Shown here in pieces: positions 23,448 through 31,667 of a DNA stretch of 33,969 nucleotides. The translations under genes were made by a program, and so were the position numbers. The notes under the pieces were generated by a model. It saw only the letters and a program-made list of their open reading frames with translations. It ran no database searches and was not told where the DNA came from. Position 1 is the first letter of the stretch; each line of letters begins with the position of its first letter. This DNA comes from an uncultured Erysipelotrichaceae bacterium (GTDB lineage: Bacteria > Bacillota_I > Bacilli_A > RFN20 > CAG-826): the NCBI GenBank assembly GCA_902773005.1, contig CACYCS010000021.1, forward strand, positions 1-33,969, read 5' to 3'.

Positions 23448-23476
23448 TTGTTTTTGTCGTCTCGTTGCCCCATAAT
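23448..23476 (+). promoter_or_regulatory. Promoter of the Fic-like gene
   Basis: TTGTTT (23448-23453), 17 bp, CATAAT (23471-23476), followed by a Shine-Dalgarno (GAAGGA) and ATG 23497. The -35 element is weak. Confidence 0.45.
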
Positions 23477-23496
23477 GGAGCCACGAAGGAAAAAAC

Positions 23497-24978
23497 ATGG
23501 CTACCAGCAGTGATCTTCTGAAGAAATATACCGATGAGCATTACTTCTCGCGGAAGGAGCTCATCGACTATCTCCATTTCCGGCTCATCGATCAGCTTTG
23601 GTATGATATCGAAGCCTATCGTTACAGAAGGGAAAACATCGACGTCATCGGTGGTTTAAAGCTCGCCAACCTCAAGCCGATCCGCTATTCGACCATCGGC
23701 AAGATCTACGAGAAATACAACGCCTTTGAGTCGAAGCTCACCTATCTTCAGGGCGAGTACATGCAAGCCACGATCTATCCGGACCAGAAGAAATCGATCG
23801 ACCGCTCGCTCACCTTGCAGGTGCTTCGCGCGGCGAATTCCCTTTCCGGCTCGCCGCTAAGCGAGCTCGCGATCAAAGCCGTGATCAACGGACAGTACCG
23901 CGAAACCGACCTCACCCATCGCCCGGTCGTGAATTACGCCGAGACGATCTCGAAATTGCCATCGCTCTTCCTCGATCAAGACCCTAGTTCCTTCCTCGCG
24001 AATGCGCTTCAGATCCAACTAGGAGCAGGGGAGCTAGTGACCTTCTATAGGGAAACTGACTTCAGTTCCAAGCATACCACCGCCTTGATCTCGCGCGTCT
24101 ATGACGCCGCTCCGGCGAAGATGATCGAGTCGATGATGGATGACTTATATCTCGAGACCTCAGACGGGCGTTCCAAAGGCCTCATCAAAGCGCTCACGTC
24201 CTTGTATTACATCCATTACGCGAAGCCCTTCGATACCGATAACGACCTCCTCGCGGCAGCTTACGCAAAGTATTGTCTCGCCAAATGCAATCTCGCCTCC
24301 ATCGCGCCATTGCTCCCGTTGGAGCATGTGCTTCTTGAGACCGAAAGGCTCAAAGATTATGAAAGCGAGATCCAAAGAACCGGAGACGTTACATACTTTG
24401 TTCTATATGCGATTGAATTGCTTACGCCTCAACTAGATCAGCTCCTTGATCTCATCGCGAAAGCCAAATCGACCGCGATTGCCAGAGAAGCCAATTCCAT
24501 GACGATGGAACAAGTCAGGAACGAAGCTCCGGAAGTCGCCAAAGAAGTGGAAGCCAGGCAAGAGGCGGAGCAAAGGATGGTCGAGGTGGAAACGCCGCGC
24601 CAAACCGTTCCTTCCCAGCCGAAGCCCGTCGATTCCAAAGTGGAAACCATCGACTCGCTTCCCGACCAAGGGGAATATGGGCAGCGCGCCTTGACCGCCC
24701 CGGCCGCGAAGCTCACCGACAAAGAAGTCAAAGAGACCGCGAAATACATCTTAGAGACCAATCCGGCCCTCAAGAAATCCCAAGCCCTCTTCTACGCGAC
24801 CCATTGCACGATCGGCAGGTATTACTCAATCGAGGATTATAAGAAAGCGACGCGCTGCGCCTATGAGACAGCCCGCACCTCGATGGATTCCCTCGCCGCG
24901 GAAGGCTTCTACAAGAAGTACAAAATCAAGAAAAAATACGTCTACACCCCGATTAAGCAGGGTGGAAAGGATAACTGA
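23497..24978 (+). CDS. Fic-domain-like protein with degenerate active-site motif and C-terminal winged helix
   Basis: 493 aa. Residues ~60-330 are helical. SLYYIHYAKPFDTDNDLLAAAYAKY at about 232-256 sits where Fic enzymes have IHPFxDGNGRxxR. PF and one Asn are kept, but the catalytic His is Lys and both glycines and the Arg are lost, so AMP transfer would not be expected. A polar Glu/Gln/Pro-rich linker (about 335-400) leads to a C-terminal winged-helix segment (about 420-485: YSIEDYKKATRCAYETARTSMDSLAAEGFYKK followed by KKKYVYTP), the usual companion of Fic domains. The Fic assignment rests on these two patterns and is tentative. The promoter and an AAGGA ribosome site precede it; the next gene starts 2 nt after its stop. 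It may serve as a regulator or scaffold. Confidence 0.55.
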   Translation: MATSSDLLKKYTDEHYFSRKELIDYLHFRLIDQLWYDIEAYRYRRENIDVIGGLKLANLKPIRYSTIGKIYEKYNAFESKLTYLQGEYMQATIYPDQKKSIDRSLTLQVLRAANSLSGSPLSELAIKAVINGQYRETDLTHRPVVNYAETISKLPSLFLDQDPSSFLANALQIQLGAGELVTFYRETDFSSKHTTALISRVYDAAPAKMIESMMDDLYLETSDGRSKGLIKALTSLYYIHYAKPFDTDNDLLAAAYAKYCLAKCNLASIAPLLPLEHVLLETERLKDYESEIQRTGDVTYFVLYAIELLTPQLDQLLDLIAKAKSTAIAREANSMTMEQVRNEAPEVAKEVEARQEAEQRMVEVETPRQTVPSQPKPVDSKVETIDSLPDQGEYGQRALTAPAAKLTDKEVKETAKYILETNPALKKSQALFYATHCTIGRYYSIEDYKKATRCAYETARTSMDSLAAEGFYKKYKIKKKYVYTPIKQGGKDN

Positions 24979-24980
24979 CC

Positions 24981-25271
24981 ATGATTGTTTACGATAGCAT
25001 TGCCCCGATTCTCATCCCGATCATCCTCGTTGCCGTTTTCGGCGTCATCGTGATCGCTGTCATCTTGGTCAAGCGCCACGTCGGCATCTTCAAAAGCGAC
25101 GAGAAGCCGAAATCCGACAAGGAAATCGCGGCCGAAGAGCTCGACCGCCTCCTCCAGCCGATCGAAGATGAAGAAGCGGCTCAGCAAATGAATTCCTACG
25201 GCAAAGATGGCGAAGAGTCTCAAGAAGCGAAAGCGGAAGAGTCCGAAGCCAAAGAGGAACCCAAAGAATAA
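24981..25271 (+). CDS. Small single-pass membrane protein
   Basis: 96 aa. One strongly hydrophobic segment (IAPILIPIILVAVFGVIVIAV, about residues 7-27) is followed by KRH and a long, charged, Glu/Lys-rich cytoplasmic tail with low complexity at the end (EESQEAKAEESEAKEEPKE). There is no signal-peptidase site. It starts 2 nt after the Fic-like gene and ends 3 nt before hemW, so it is co-transcribed. I do not recognise a family. It may help anchor a cytoplasmic partner; this is a guess from the topology only. Confidence 0.75.
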   Translation: MIVYDSIAPILIPIILVAVFGVIVIAVILVKRHVGIFKSDEKPKSDKEIAAEELDRLLQPIEDEEAAQQMNSYGKDGEESQEAKAEESEAKEEPKE

Positions 25272-25274
25272 TCG

Positions 25275-26369
25275 ATGGGAAAGCCCAGGTCGCTTTACGT
25301 CCATATCCCCTTTTGCGCAAGCATCTGCTCGTATTGCGATTTCCCAAAGCTCATCTATAGGAAGCAGTGGGCGGAGTCCTATCTCCGCTCGCTTTTTATT
25401 GAGCTAGAAAGTCTAGACGACATCGAACTTTTGGATACCATCTATATCGGTGGGGGAACCCCGAATTGCTTGCCGTTTGAACTTCTTGAATCTTTGCTTA
25501 CTCGCCTAGAGAAATACCTCCTTCCCGGTGGCGAATTCTCCATCGAGGCAAATCCCGAATTCGTGAATGAGGAGCAAGCGAAACTCTTCAAGAGGCACCG
25601 GGTGAATCGCGTCTCGATCGGGATGCAATCCTCTAGCCCGAAGCTACTCAAAACCTGCAACAGAAAACATGATTTCGAGGCTGTTCGCCAAGCGGTGCAA
25701 ACGCTTCGCCAGGCGGGAATCGATAACATCAGCTTAGACATTATCTATGCGCTTCCTGGAGAATCGCTAGAGGAAGCGGTGGAAGACGCGAAAAAGGCGA
25801 TGTCGCTTAAGCCAGATCATCTGTCCGCCTACTCGCTTATCTTAGAAGATGGCACTTCCTTCAAAGCGAGGGGGATTACGGAATCTAGCGACGAGATCCA
25901 AGCCGAGCAATATGAGGCCATTCGCGGTCTATTCGAGTCGAATGGATATAGGCGTTATGAGTTTTCCTCGTTTGCTAAGCCAAACAAAAAGTGCAGGCAC
26001 AATCTAACTTATTGGCATGATGAACAATATTATGCAGTAGGGTTAGGCGCCTCAGGATACGTGGGGGAGAAAAGATTCAGAAACACCAAGAATCTGAATA
26101 AGTACCTCGCGAGCGAGTATCACGAAGAGGAAGAGATCGTCTCGCCTACTAGCGACCGCGAATACTATTTCCTCACCAACCTAAGGCTCGAAGAAGGATT
26201 CCTGATCGAGGATTTCAATAAGCGCTTCGAAACTGATTTCGAGTCAGAGTACAAACTAAAAATCGGGCGGCTAATCGACAAAGGCCTAGTCGAAATTAGC
26301 GAAGGGCGCTTCCGAGTCAAGGCGGACAAGCTGATCCTTCTCGACGCGGTCCTAGTGGAGCTCTTTTGA
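25275..26369 (+). CDS. hemW: Radical SAM heme chaperone HemW (coproporphyrinogen oxidase-like)
   Basis: 364 aa. The 4Fe-4S/SAM motif is CASICSYCDF with Cys14, Cys18 and Cys21. IYIGGGTPNCLP, EANPE, RVSIGMQSSSPKLL and LDIIYALPGES are standard for HemW; HNLTYWHDEQYYAVGLGASGY is the conserved C-terminal block. HemW-type proteins deliver heme and lack the Cys-Arg extras of HemN, so true coproporphyrinogen oxidase activity is not expected. Position between lepA and hrcA is the usual Firmicute order. ATG 25275 follows the previous stop by 3 nt. Confidence 0.93.
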   Translation: MGKPRSLYVHIPFCASICSYCDFPKLIYRKQWAESYLRSLFIELESLDDIELLDTIYIGGGTPNCLPFELLESLLTRLEKYLLPGGEFSIEANPEFVNEEQAKLFKRHRVNRVSIGMQSSSPKLLKTCNRKHDFEAVRQAVQTLRQAGIDNISLDIIYALPGESLEEAVEDAKKAMSLKPDHLSAYSLILEDGTSFKARGITESSDEIQAEQYEAIRGLFESNGYRRYEFSSFAKPNKKCRHNLTYWHDEQYYAVGLGASGYVGEKRFRNTKNLNKYLASEYHEEEEIVSPTSDREYYFLTNLRLEEGFLIEDFNKRFETDFESEYKLKIGRLIDKGLVEISEGRFRVKADKLILLDAVLVELF

Positions 26370-26596
26370 AATAGCAATAAAAAATCCTTCGGCTGCGTCG
26401 AGAAATAGTTCTGGCTTCAGCCAAAGGATTATCCGGAAATCGCTTTGACCCAGCGAGTCTCCCTTTCTTCAAAAGAGGAAGAAGATGACTTCGCTCCTAT
26501 ATCCATATAGATCTATGCGCGCGGGCGCAAACGAATAAACAAGGCTGTTCGCCAAATCGGCCAAGACGCATGCTATGATTGCCAAGCGTGCGTTTT
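26370..26596. other. Intergenic region upstream of the heat-shock operon
   Basis: It holds the inverted repeat at 26383-26430. The remainder (26431-26596) shows a short imperfect hairpin around 26464-26484 and a GC-rich patch at 26515-26530, but no gene, tRNA or recognisable RNA family. The reverse-strand frame across this region runs over the hrcA promoter and into hrcA and is judged spurious. Confidence 0.5.
26383..26430 (-). terminator. Long hairpin with T-tract on the reverse-strand side
   Basis: AATCCTT (26383-26389) plus GGCTG (26391-26395) pair with CAGCC (26418-26422) plus AAGGATT (26424-26430), interrupted by one C-A mismatch, with a 22-nt loop. The run of A before the left arm becomes TTTTTT when read on the reverse strand, so as a classic terminator it faces the reverse strand. 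It may still end hemW transcripts as a hairpin without a good T-tract. Confidence 0.45.
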
Positions 26597-26623
26597 TTAG
26601 CAATCGAGACTTGACAGTGCCAA
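26597..26623 (+). promoter_or_regulatory. CIRCE-like HrcA operator 1
   Basis: TTAGCAATC - 9 nt - CAGTGCCAA. It matches the CIRCE consensus TTAGCACTC-N9-GAGTGCTAA at 8/9 and 7/9 arm positions. It covers the -35 element of the hrcA promoter. Confidence 0.65.
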
Positions 26624-26638
26624 AGTCCTCACTATAAT
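26611..26638 (+). promoter_or_regulatory. hrcA operon promoter
   Basis: Perfect TTGACA (26611-26616), 16-bp spacer, perfect TATAAT (26633-26638). The transcription start should fall near 26645, inside operator 2. This is the best sigma-A promoter in the window. Confidence 0.9.
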
Positions 26639-26642
26639 GGTG

Positions 26643-26669
26643 TTGGCACTCGGAAAGAAAGACTGCTAG
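26643..26669 (+). promoter_or_regulatory. CIRCE HrcA operator 2
   Basis: TTGGCACTC - 9 nt - GACTGCTAG. The arms match the CIRCE consensus at 8/9 and 7/9 positions. It overlaps the expected transcription start and ends 15 nt before the hrcA ATG. Confidence 0.8.
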
Positions 26670-26684
26670 AAAGGAAGGGAAAAC

Positions 26685-27740
26685 ATGACAAGGACCGAAA
26701 AAATCCTCAAGCTGATCGTTGAGCATTTCATCAAAACCGCCCAGCCGGTCGGCAGCCAAACCCTCCTAGACGAATACGACCTCGATTGCTCGAGCGCGAC
26801 CGTCCGCAGCGAGATGAACGCCCTTGAGAAGGCGGGCTACCTAGAGAAGACCCATACCTCATCCGGCAGAGTCCCAAGCAAAGCGGGCTACGAGTATTAC
26901 GTCGAGCATCTCCGCCAGGAGAGGCTAGACGACTCGATCAAGTACGCGCTGCAGTCGATCCTCGACAAAAAGACGCAGTCGGTCGAGGAAGTGATCCGCC
27001 AAAGCTGCGAGATCCTCGCCAACATGACGAACCTCGCTAGCGTCGTCCTCGGACCTAAGGTCACCGATGAGAAGCTCGTCTCCGTCCAGATCATCCCACT
27101 AGGGAACAACTCCGCGACCGCGGTGTTCGTCACCGATCAAGGCTATGTCGAGAACAAGACCTTCATGGTCGATGGGACGATGGACCTAAACGAGGTCACG
27201 AAGACGGTAGGGCTCCTCAACGAGAGGCTAAAAGGCACGCCGATCGCCGATCTCGTCCCGAAGATGGAGGCGATGAAGCCCGCGCTAAGCGACTACATCG
27301 TCGGCCATGACGCGATTTACCAAGCGATTCTGCAAACCTTCCTGAAGTTCGCTTCCGAAAGGATGGACCTCTATGGCAAGGAGAACCTGCTCGATCAGCC
27401 GGAATTCGCTGACGATGCCAAAAAGCTCCGACGCATCCTCTCCCTCATCGATAACCCGAAGGCGTTAAGAAGCGCGCTAGAAGGAGGCGAGGAGGAAGGC
27501 GACATGAGCGTGCGCATCGCCCCAGAAGGGAGCGACGACGTCGCGATCGTCTCGGCGAAAATCGCGATCCCGGGCGGACAAAACGCATCCATTTCCCTCG
27601 TCGGACCGACGAGGATGGACTACGAGAAGGCCCTCGCGATGCTAGGATACGTCTCTAGCGCCCTCGACGAATACTTCGGAAACGATGAGAGTTCCGATAA
27701 CGAAGGAGAAGACCCATGCAAGAAGAAACCCCAAGCGTGA
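26685..27740 (+). CDS. hrcA: Heat-inducible transcription repressor HrcA
   Basis: Repressor of class I heat-shock genes, binding CIRCE and kept active by the GroE chaperonin. 351 aa. The N-terminal winged helix is MTRTEKILKLIVEHFIKTAQPVGSQTL with the recognition part CSSATVRSEMNALEKAGYLEKTHTSSGRVPS; the central GAF-like region contains GYVENKTF and the C-terminal end VSIVGPTRM.Y-type motif (ISLVGPTRMDYEKALAML). AAGGAAGGGA precedes ATG 26685. It overlaps grpE by 25 nt. Two operators upstream point to autoregulation of the whole hrcA-grpE-dnaK unit. Confidence 0.97.
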   Translation: MTRTEKILKLIVEHFIKTAQPVGSQTLLDEYDLDCSSATVRSEMNALEKAGYLEKTHTSSGRVPSKAGYEYYVEHLRQERLDDSIKYALQSILDKKTQSVEEVIRQSCEILANMTNLASVVLGPKVTDEKLVSVQIIPLGNNSATAVFVTDQGYVENKTFMVDGTMDLNEVTKTVGLLNERLKGTPIADLVPKMEAMKPALSDYIVGHDAIYQAILQTFLKFASERMDLYGKENLLDQPEFADDAKKLRRILSLIDNPKALRSALEGGEEEGDMSVRIAPEGSDDVAIVSAKIAIPGGQNASISLVGPTRMDYEKALAMLGYVSSALDEYFGNDESSDNEGEDPCKKKPQA

Positions 27741-28336
27741 ACAAAGAAGAGCTAGAGGAAGAAGAGGAGAAGGGGAAGCGCGGCAAGAAGATCAGCCGCG
27801 AGAAATATGACGCCCTCCAAGCGGAAGCCGAAAAGCTGCAGGCTGACCGCGACCACTGGAAGAACGAGTATTACAAGGCTTACGCGGATACCCAAAACCT
27901 CAGGAAATCCCTCGAAGCCGAATCTCGCGACGCAATAAGATACCGCGCCTCAGGCTTCATCAGCGAGCTTCTGCCGGCGCTAGATGGATTCCATATGGCG
28001 CTGCAGAACGAACCCCCGAGTGAGGAAACGAAGAACTACCTCGTCGGGTTCCAATACATCTACAACCAAATCCAAAGCGTCCTCGAATCCGAAGGCGTCA
28101 AGGAAATCGCCCCTAAGCAAGGCGACGATTACGACCTCGATTCGATGCATGCGGTGGACTTCACCGAAACGGAAGAAGTACCAGAAGGCAAAGTCATCAA
28201 GGTGTATGCAAAAGGCTACAAATTGCATGATCGCCTCATCCGCGCGGCGATGGTAAGCATCGCGAAGCATCCAAAATCAGAAGAAGAAGAAAACAAGGAG
28301 CCGTCGGAAGAAAATCAGACGGTTCACCAAGCGTAA
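27716..28336 (+). CDS. grpE: Nucleotide exchange factor GrpE
   Basis: Drives ADP/ATP exchange on DnaK. 206 aa. An acidic disordered N-terminus is followed by a long coiled coil (about 25-85, with YADTQNLRKSLEAESRDAIRYRA, the conserved NYRKR-type segment) and the C-terminal beta-wing (MHAVDFTETEEVPEGKVIKVYAKGYKLHDRLIRAAMVSIAK), all standard for the family. It starts inside the 3' end of hrcA (25-nt overlap), indicating tight coupling, and ends 21 nt before dnaK. Confidence 0.95.
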   Translation: MQEETPSVNKEELEEEEEKGKRGKKISREKYDALQAEAEKLQADRDHWKNEYYKAYADTQNLRKSLEAESRDAIRYRASGFISELLPALDGFHMALQNEPPSEETKNYLVGFQYIYNQIQSVLESEGVKEIAPKQGDDYDLDSMHAVDFTETEEVPEGKVIKVYAKGYKLHDRLIRAAMVSIAKHPKSEEEENKEPSEENQTVHQA

Positions 28337-28357
28337 TAAGCTAAAGGAGAAATAACT

Positions 28358-30181
28358 ATGGCAAAAGAAATCATCGTGGGCATCGACCTTGGCACCACAA
28401 ACTCCGTCATCTCGGTCATGCAGGCCGACGGCAAGGTCAAAGTCATCCCCAACCCCGAAGGAACCAATACCACCCCCTCGGTTGTGGCGTTTAAGGGGAC
28501 CGGCGAAGAGATCATCGGCAATGCCGCCAAGCGTCAGGCGATCACTAACCCGGACACCGTCTCTTCCGCGAAGCGCTTCATGGGCACCGCCGAGAAATTC
28601 CATATCGGCTGCCTCAACAAGGACTTCACCCCGCAGGAGATCTCCTCGAAAGTCCTCGCCTACATGAAGAGCTATGCCGAGAAAAACCTCGGCCAGCCAG
28701 TCAAAAAGGCCGTCATCACCGTCCCGGCTTACTTCAATGACGCCCAGCGTCAGGCCACCAAAGACGCCGGCACGATCGCTGGTCTTGAAGTCGTCCGCAT
28801 CATCAATGAGCCGACCGCGGCTTGCTTGGCCTATGGCCTAGAGACCGATAAGTCCGAGAAAGTCATGGTCTTCGACCTTGGCGGCGGCACCCTCGACGTC
28901 TCGATCCTCGATATCGGAGACGGCACCTTCGAAGTATTGTCCACCAATGGCGACACCCACCTCGGCGGCGACGACTGGGACAACATGGTCGCGGATTGGA
29001 TCGCGGCCCAGATCAAGATCGAAACCGGCGCCGATTTGACCGACAAGATGGCGCGCCAGCGCTTCATCGACGCAGCCGAGCGCGCCAAGATCGAGCTCTC
29101 GAGCTCCCTCGAAGCCACGATCTCCCTCCCCTTCATCGGCATGGGCCCGACCGGACCGATCAACTATGAAGGAAAGCTCACCCGCGCCAAATTCCAAGAC
29201 CTCACGAGGTCGCTCCTCGAAAGGTGCAAAGTGCCGATGGAGAAGGCGCTTAAGGACTCTGGGCTTAGCTACAGCCAGATCAATAGCGTCCTCATGATCG
29301 GCGGTTCCACCAGGATGCCGGCCGTTCAGGAAATGGTCTCCAAGATCACCGGAAAGCAAGTCAACCTCTCCGTCAACCCGGACGAAGCCGTCTCGATGGG
29401 CGCCGCACTTCAAGGCGCGGTCATCGCTGGCGACGTGAAGGACGTCGTCTTGCTCGACGTCACGCCTCTTACCCTCGGCATCGAAACCTTAGGTGGCATC
29501 ATGACCCCGCTCATCCCGAGGAACACCACGATCCCGACCACCAAGTCGCAGATCTTCTCGACCGCGGAAGACAATCAGCCGGCCGTCGACATCATGGTTT
29601 ACCAGGGCGAGCGTCAGATGGCGCACGACAACAAATTGCTCGGCCACTTCCAGCTTTCTGGCATCAAGCCGGCGCGTCGCGGCCAGCCTAGGATCGAGGT
29701 CACCTTCTCGATCGACGTCAACGGCATCGTGAAGGTTAGCGCCAAAGACCTCGACACCCAATTGTCCCAAGACATCACCATCTCCGGCAGCAACGGCCTC
29801 TCCAAAGAGGACATCGACCGCATGGTGAAGGAAGCCGAAGAGAACAAGGCGGCCGACGAGAAGCGCAAAGGCGACATCGAGATCAAGAACAAGGCACAGA
29901 CCTATGTCGACGAGATCAACAACACCCTGAATGAGAAGGGGAACGAGATGTCCGCCGAGCAGAAGGATCAGCTCACCAAGCTCCGCGACGAAGCCCAAGG
30001 CGCCATCCAAAGCGACAACATCGACAAGCTCCGCGAGATCGTCGGACGCTTGGAGGATGCAGCCGCCGCGGCCGCCAGGGGACAAGGCGCGCAGCCTGGG
30101 CAGAACCCCAATCCGCAGCCGCAAGAAGGCCACGAGACCGCCGATGACGTGGTCGATGCCGACTTCACCGACAAGAAATAA
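28358..30181 (+). CDS. dnaK: Chaperone DnaK (Hsp70)
   Basis: ATP-driven Hsp70 folding chaperone. 607 aa. It has the nucleotide-binding signatures [12 protein letters not shown] (residues 9-20), [16 protein letters not shown] and [17 protein letters not shown], the linker region [17 protein letters not shown], and the substrate-binding domain with a Gly/Gln/Pro-rich C-terminal tail before DDVVDADF. The last motif, which is typical of DnaK C-termini, shows the gene is complete. AAAGGAGA is 7-8 nt before ATG 28358. A strong hairpin separates it from dnaJ. Confidence 0.98.
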   Translation: MAKEIIVGIDLGTTNSVISVMQADGKVKVIPNPEGTNTTPSVVAFKGTGEEIIGNAAKRQAITNPDTVSSAKRFMGTAEKFHIGCLNKDFTPQEISSKVLAYMKSYAEKNLGQPVKKAVITVPAYFNDAQRQATKDAGTIAGLEVVRIINEPTAACLAYGLETDKSEKVMVFDLGGGTLDVSILDIGDGTFEVLSTNGDTHLGGDDWDNMVADWIAAQIKIETGADLTDKMARQRFIDAAERAKIELSSSLEATISLPFIGMGPTGPINYEGKLTRAKFQDLTRSLLERCKVPMEKALKDSGLSYSQINSVLMIGGSTRMPAVQEMVSKITGKQVNLSVNPDEAVSMGAALQGAVIAGDVKDVVLLDVTPLTLGIETLGGIMTPLIPRNTTIPTTKSQIFSTAEDNQPAVDIMVYQGERQMAHDNKLLGHFQLSGIKPARRGQPRIEVTFSIDVNGIVKVSAKDLDTQLSQDITISGSNGLSKEDIDRMVKEAEENKAADEKRKGDIEIKNKAQTYVDEINNTLNEKGNEMSAEQKDQLTKLRDEAQGAIQSDNIDKLREIVGRLEDAAAAAARGQGAQPGQNPNPQPQEGHETADDVVDADFTDKK

Positions 30182-30199
30182 GCGTATTCGACGCATTTC

Positions 30200-30233
30200 G
30201 GCTTAGCGGCGCAGCAACGCCGCTAAGCCTTTA
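30200..30233 (+). terminator. Hairpin (attenuator/terminator) between dnaK and dnaJ
   Basis: GGCTTAGCGGCG (30200-30211) and CGCCGCTAAGCC (30218-30229) form a perfect 12-bp stem with loop CAGCAA, followed by TTTAT. The T-tract is short, so partial read-through to dnaJ is likely; no separate dnaJ promoter is visible. Confidence 0.75.
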
Positions 30234-30256
30234 TCCACAAAGAAAGGAGGGCCAAC

Positions 30257-31396
30257 ATGGACGAGAAAAGGGATTATTATGAAGTGCTTGGCGTGAACAA
30301 ATCCGCGACCAAGGACGAAATCAAATCAGCTTATCGAAAACTAGCCAAACAGTATCACCCAGACGTCAACAAAAGCCCGGATGCGCCGAAGAAATTCGAA
30401 GAGATTCAAGAAGCTTACGACGTACTTTACGACGACCAGAAGCGCGCGGCTTACGACCGCTTCGGCCACGCCGCTTTCCAGCAAGGCGGCTCCACCGGAG
30501 GAGGAGGCAACCCCTTCGGCGAAGGATTCAGCTCCGCCGGGTTCGGCGATATCGACCTAGGCGACATCTTCTCCAGCTTCTTCGGAGGCGGCGGAAGAAG
30601 GCAGCAAGGCCCAGTCGGACCGCAAAAAGGCGACAACGTGCTTCGTCGCGTCCGAGTCAGCTTCATGGACGCGATCAACGGCACGAAGATCACTTTGCCT
30701 TTGACTTACGATGAGCCTTGCGAACATTGCCATGGCACCGGCGCGGAAAGCCCTAACGCGATGGAAACCTGCTCCCAATGCGGCGGATCAGGTGTTGTCA
30801 TCCAGCAGCAGCGGACCATATTCGGCATCTCACAGACCCAATCGACCTGCCCTCGTTGCGGCGGAACGGGCAAGATCATCCGCGACAAATGTCATACTTG
30901 CGGCGGCAGCGGATATAAGCGCATCAAGCGCGATCTGACCGTCAATATCCCCGCCGGCATCAACGCCGGACAGCAAGTCCGCGTCGCTGGAAAAGGCGGC
31001 AGGGGATATAATGGCGGCCCTAATGGCGACCTTTACCTCGAAGTGGTTGTTGCAGACCACGAGGAATTCAGGAGAGATGGCAATGACATCCATCTCGACG
31101 TCCCGCTCAGCTTCGTCGATTGCGCCTTAGGCACAACGATCGTCGTTCCAACCGTTTATGGCGAGGTATCGGTGCAGATCCCAGAAGGCACCCAGCCTGA
31201 ACAGATATTGAAGATCCGCGCTAGAGGCGTAAAAGACCTCCGCTCCGGCACCCCAGGCGACGAATACATCCACATCAAAGTCAAAACGCCGACAAAGCTC
31301 AGCAGGAAGCAGAAAGACCTCCTTGAGGACTTCCGGAATTCCGTCGACAAAAAGGATAGCCTGTTCGAGCGGTGGAAATCTCGTTTCAGCAAATAA
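30257..31396 (+). CDS. dnaJ: Chaperone DnaJ (Hsp40)
   Basis: Type I J-protein that delivers clients to DnaK and stimulates its ATPase. 379 aa. J-domain with YHPDVNK (HPD at about 35-37), a Gly/Phe-rich region ([17 protein letters not shown]), four zinc-binding CxxCxGxG repeats ([32 protein letters not shown]) and the C-terminal client-binding beta domains. AAAGGAGG precedes ATG 30257. It follows the dnaK hairpin, and a terminator lies 35 nt after its stop. Confidence 0.98.
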   Translation: MDEKRDYYEVLGVNKSATKDEIKSAYRKLAKQYHPDVNKSPDAPKKFEEIQEAYDVLYDDQKRAAYDRFGHAAFQQGGSTGGGGNPFGEGFSSAGFGDIDLGDIFSSFFGGGGRRQQGPVGPQKGDNVLRRVRVSFMDAINGTKITLPLTYDEPCEHCHGTGAESPNAMETCSQCGGSGVVIQQQRTIFGISQTQSTCPRCGGTGKIIRDKCHTCGGSGYKRIKRDLTVNIPAGINAGQQVRVAGKGGRGYNGGPNGDLYLEVVVADHEEFRRDGNDIHLDVPLSFVDCALGTTIVVPTVYGEVSVQIPEGTQPEQILKIRARGVKDLRSGTPGDEYIHIKVKTPTKLSRKQKDLLEDFRNSVDKKDSLFERWKSRFSK

Positions 31397-31430
31397 AATA
31401 GCTCCCCCAAACGCTAGGAGGAGCGGACGA

Positions 31431-31462
31431 AAGGGCTTCATCTCAGCGAGGCCCTTTTCCTT
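31431..31462 (+). terminator. Terminator of the heat-shock operon
   Basis: AAGGGC (31431-31436) pairs with GCCCTT (31451-31456), running into TTTTCCTT. A second hairpin, GCTCC..GGAGC, at about 31401-31424 lies just before it. Confidence 0.8.
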
Positions 31463-31651
31463 ATATTTCAGCACTGTGTGGGTTTTTAAGCGTATTGCCA
31501 TTCGCCCTAATACCCCATAGGGATTCAACAATACGCAAAACCTGGAAAGTCAATCTTATGAAACTAACATCAGGAAAGGATGAATCGCGAAAACGCTTAC
31601 GTAACGTGAAAAAAGTCGATTCACGCCCTACAAAGATTGGCGCCGCGGGGC
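31463..31651 (+). other. Intergenic region with a nested hairpin
   Basis: GCGTATTG (31490-31497) and CAATACGC (31529-31536) are perfect inverted repeats enclosing CCCTA/TAGGG (31505-31509 with 31518-31522). The same AAGCGTATT/AATACGC words occur around the mnmA terminator, after dnaK and after comEC. TGAATCG/CGATTCA (about 31579-31624) encloses an 8-bp palindrome TTACGTAA (31598-31605). No coding sequence is supported here. Confidence 0.4.
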
Positions 31652-31657
31652 TATACT
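31652..31657 (+). promoter_or_regulatory. -10 box of the zinc-ribbon/TM2-like gene
   Basis: TATACT ending 10 nt before ATG 31668; expected start near A31664, giving about a 4-nt leader. No clear -35. Confidence 0.5.
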
Positions 31658-31667
31658 TTTATTAGTT

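Noticed and set aside
26469-26759. 96-codon reverse frame over the hrcA promoter
   Set aside because: It runs through both operators and into hrcA; no promoter or ribosome site on that strand.
29489-30196. 235-codon reverse frame inside dnaK
   Set aside because: Same reason: antisense shadow in a conserved gene, with low-complexity hydrophobic translation.
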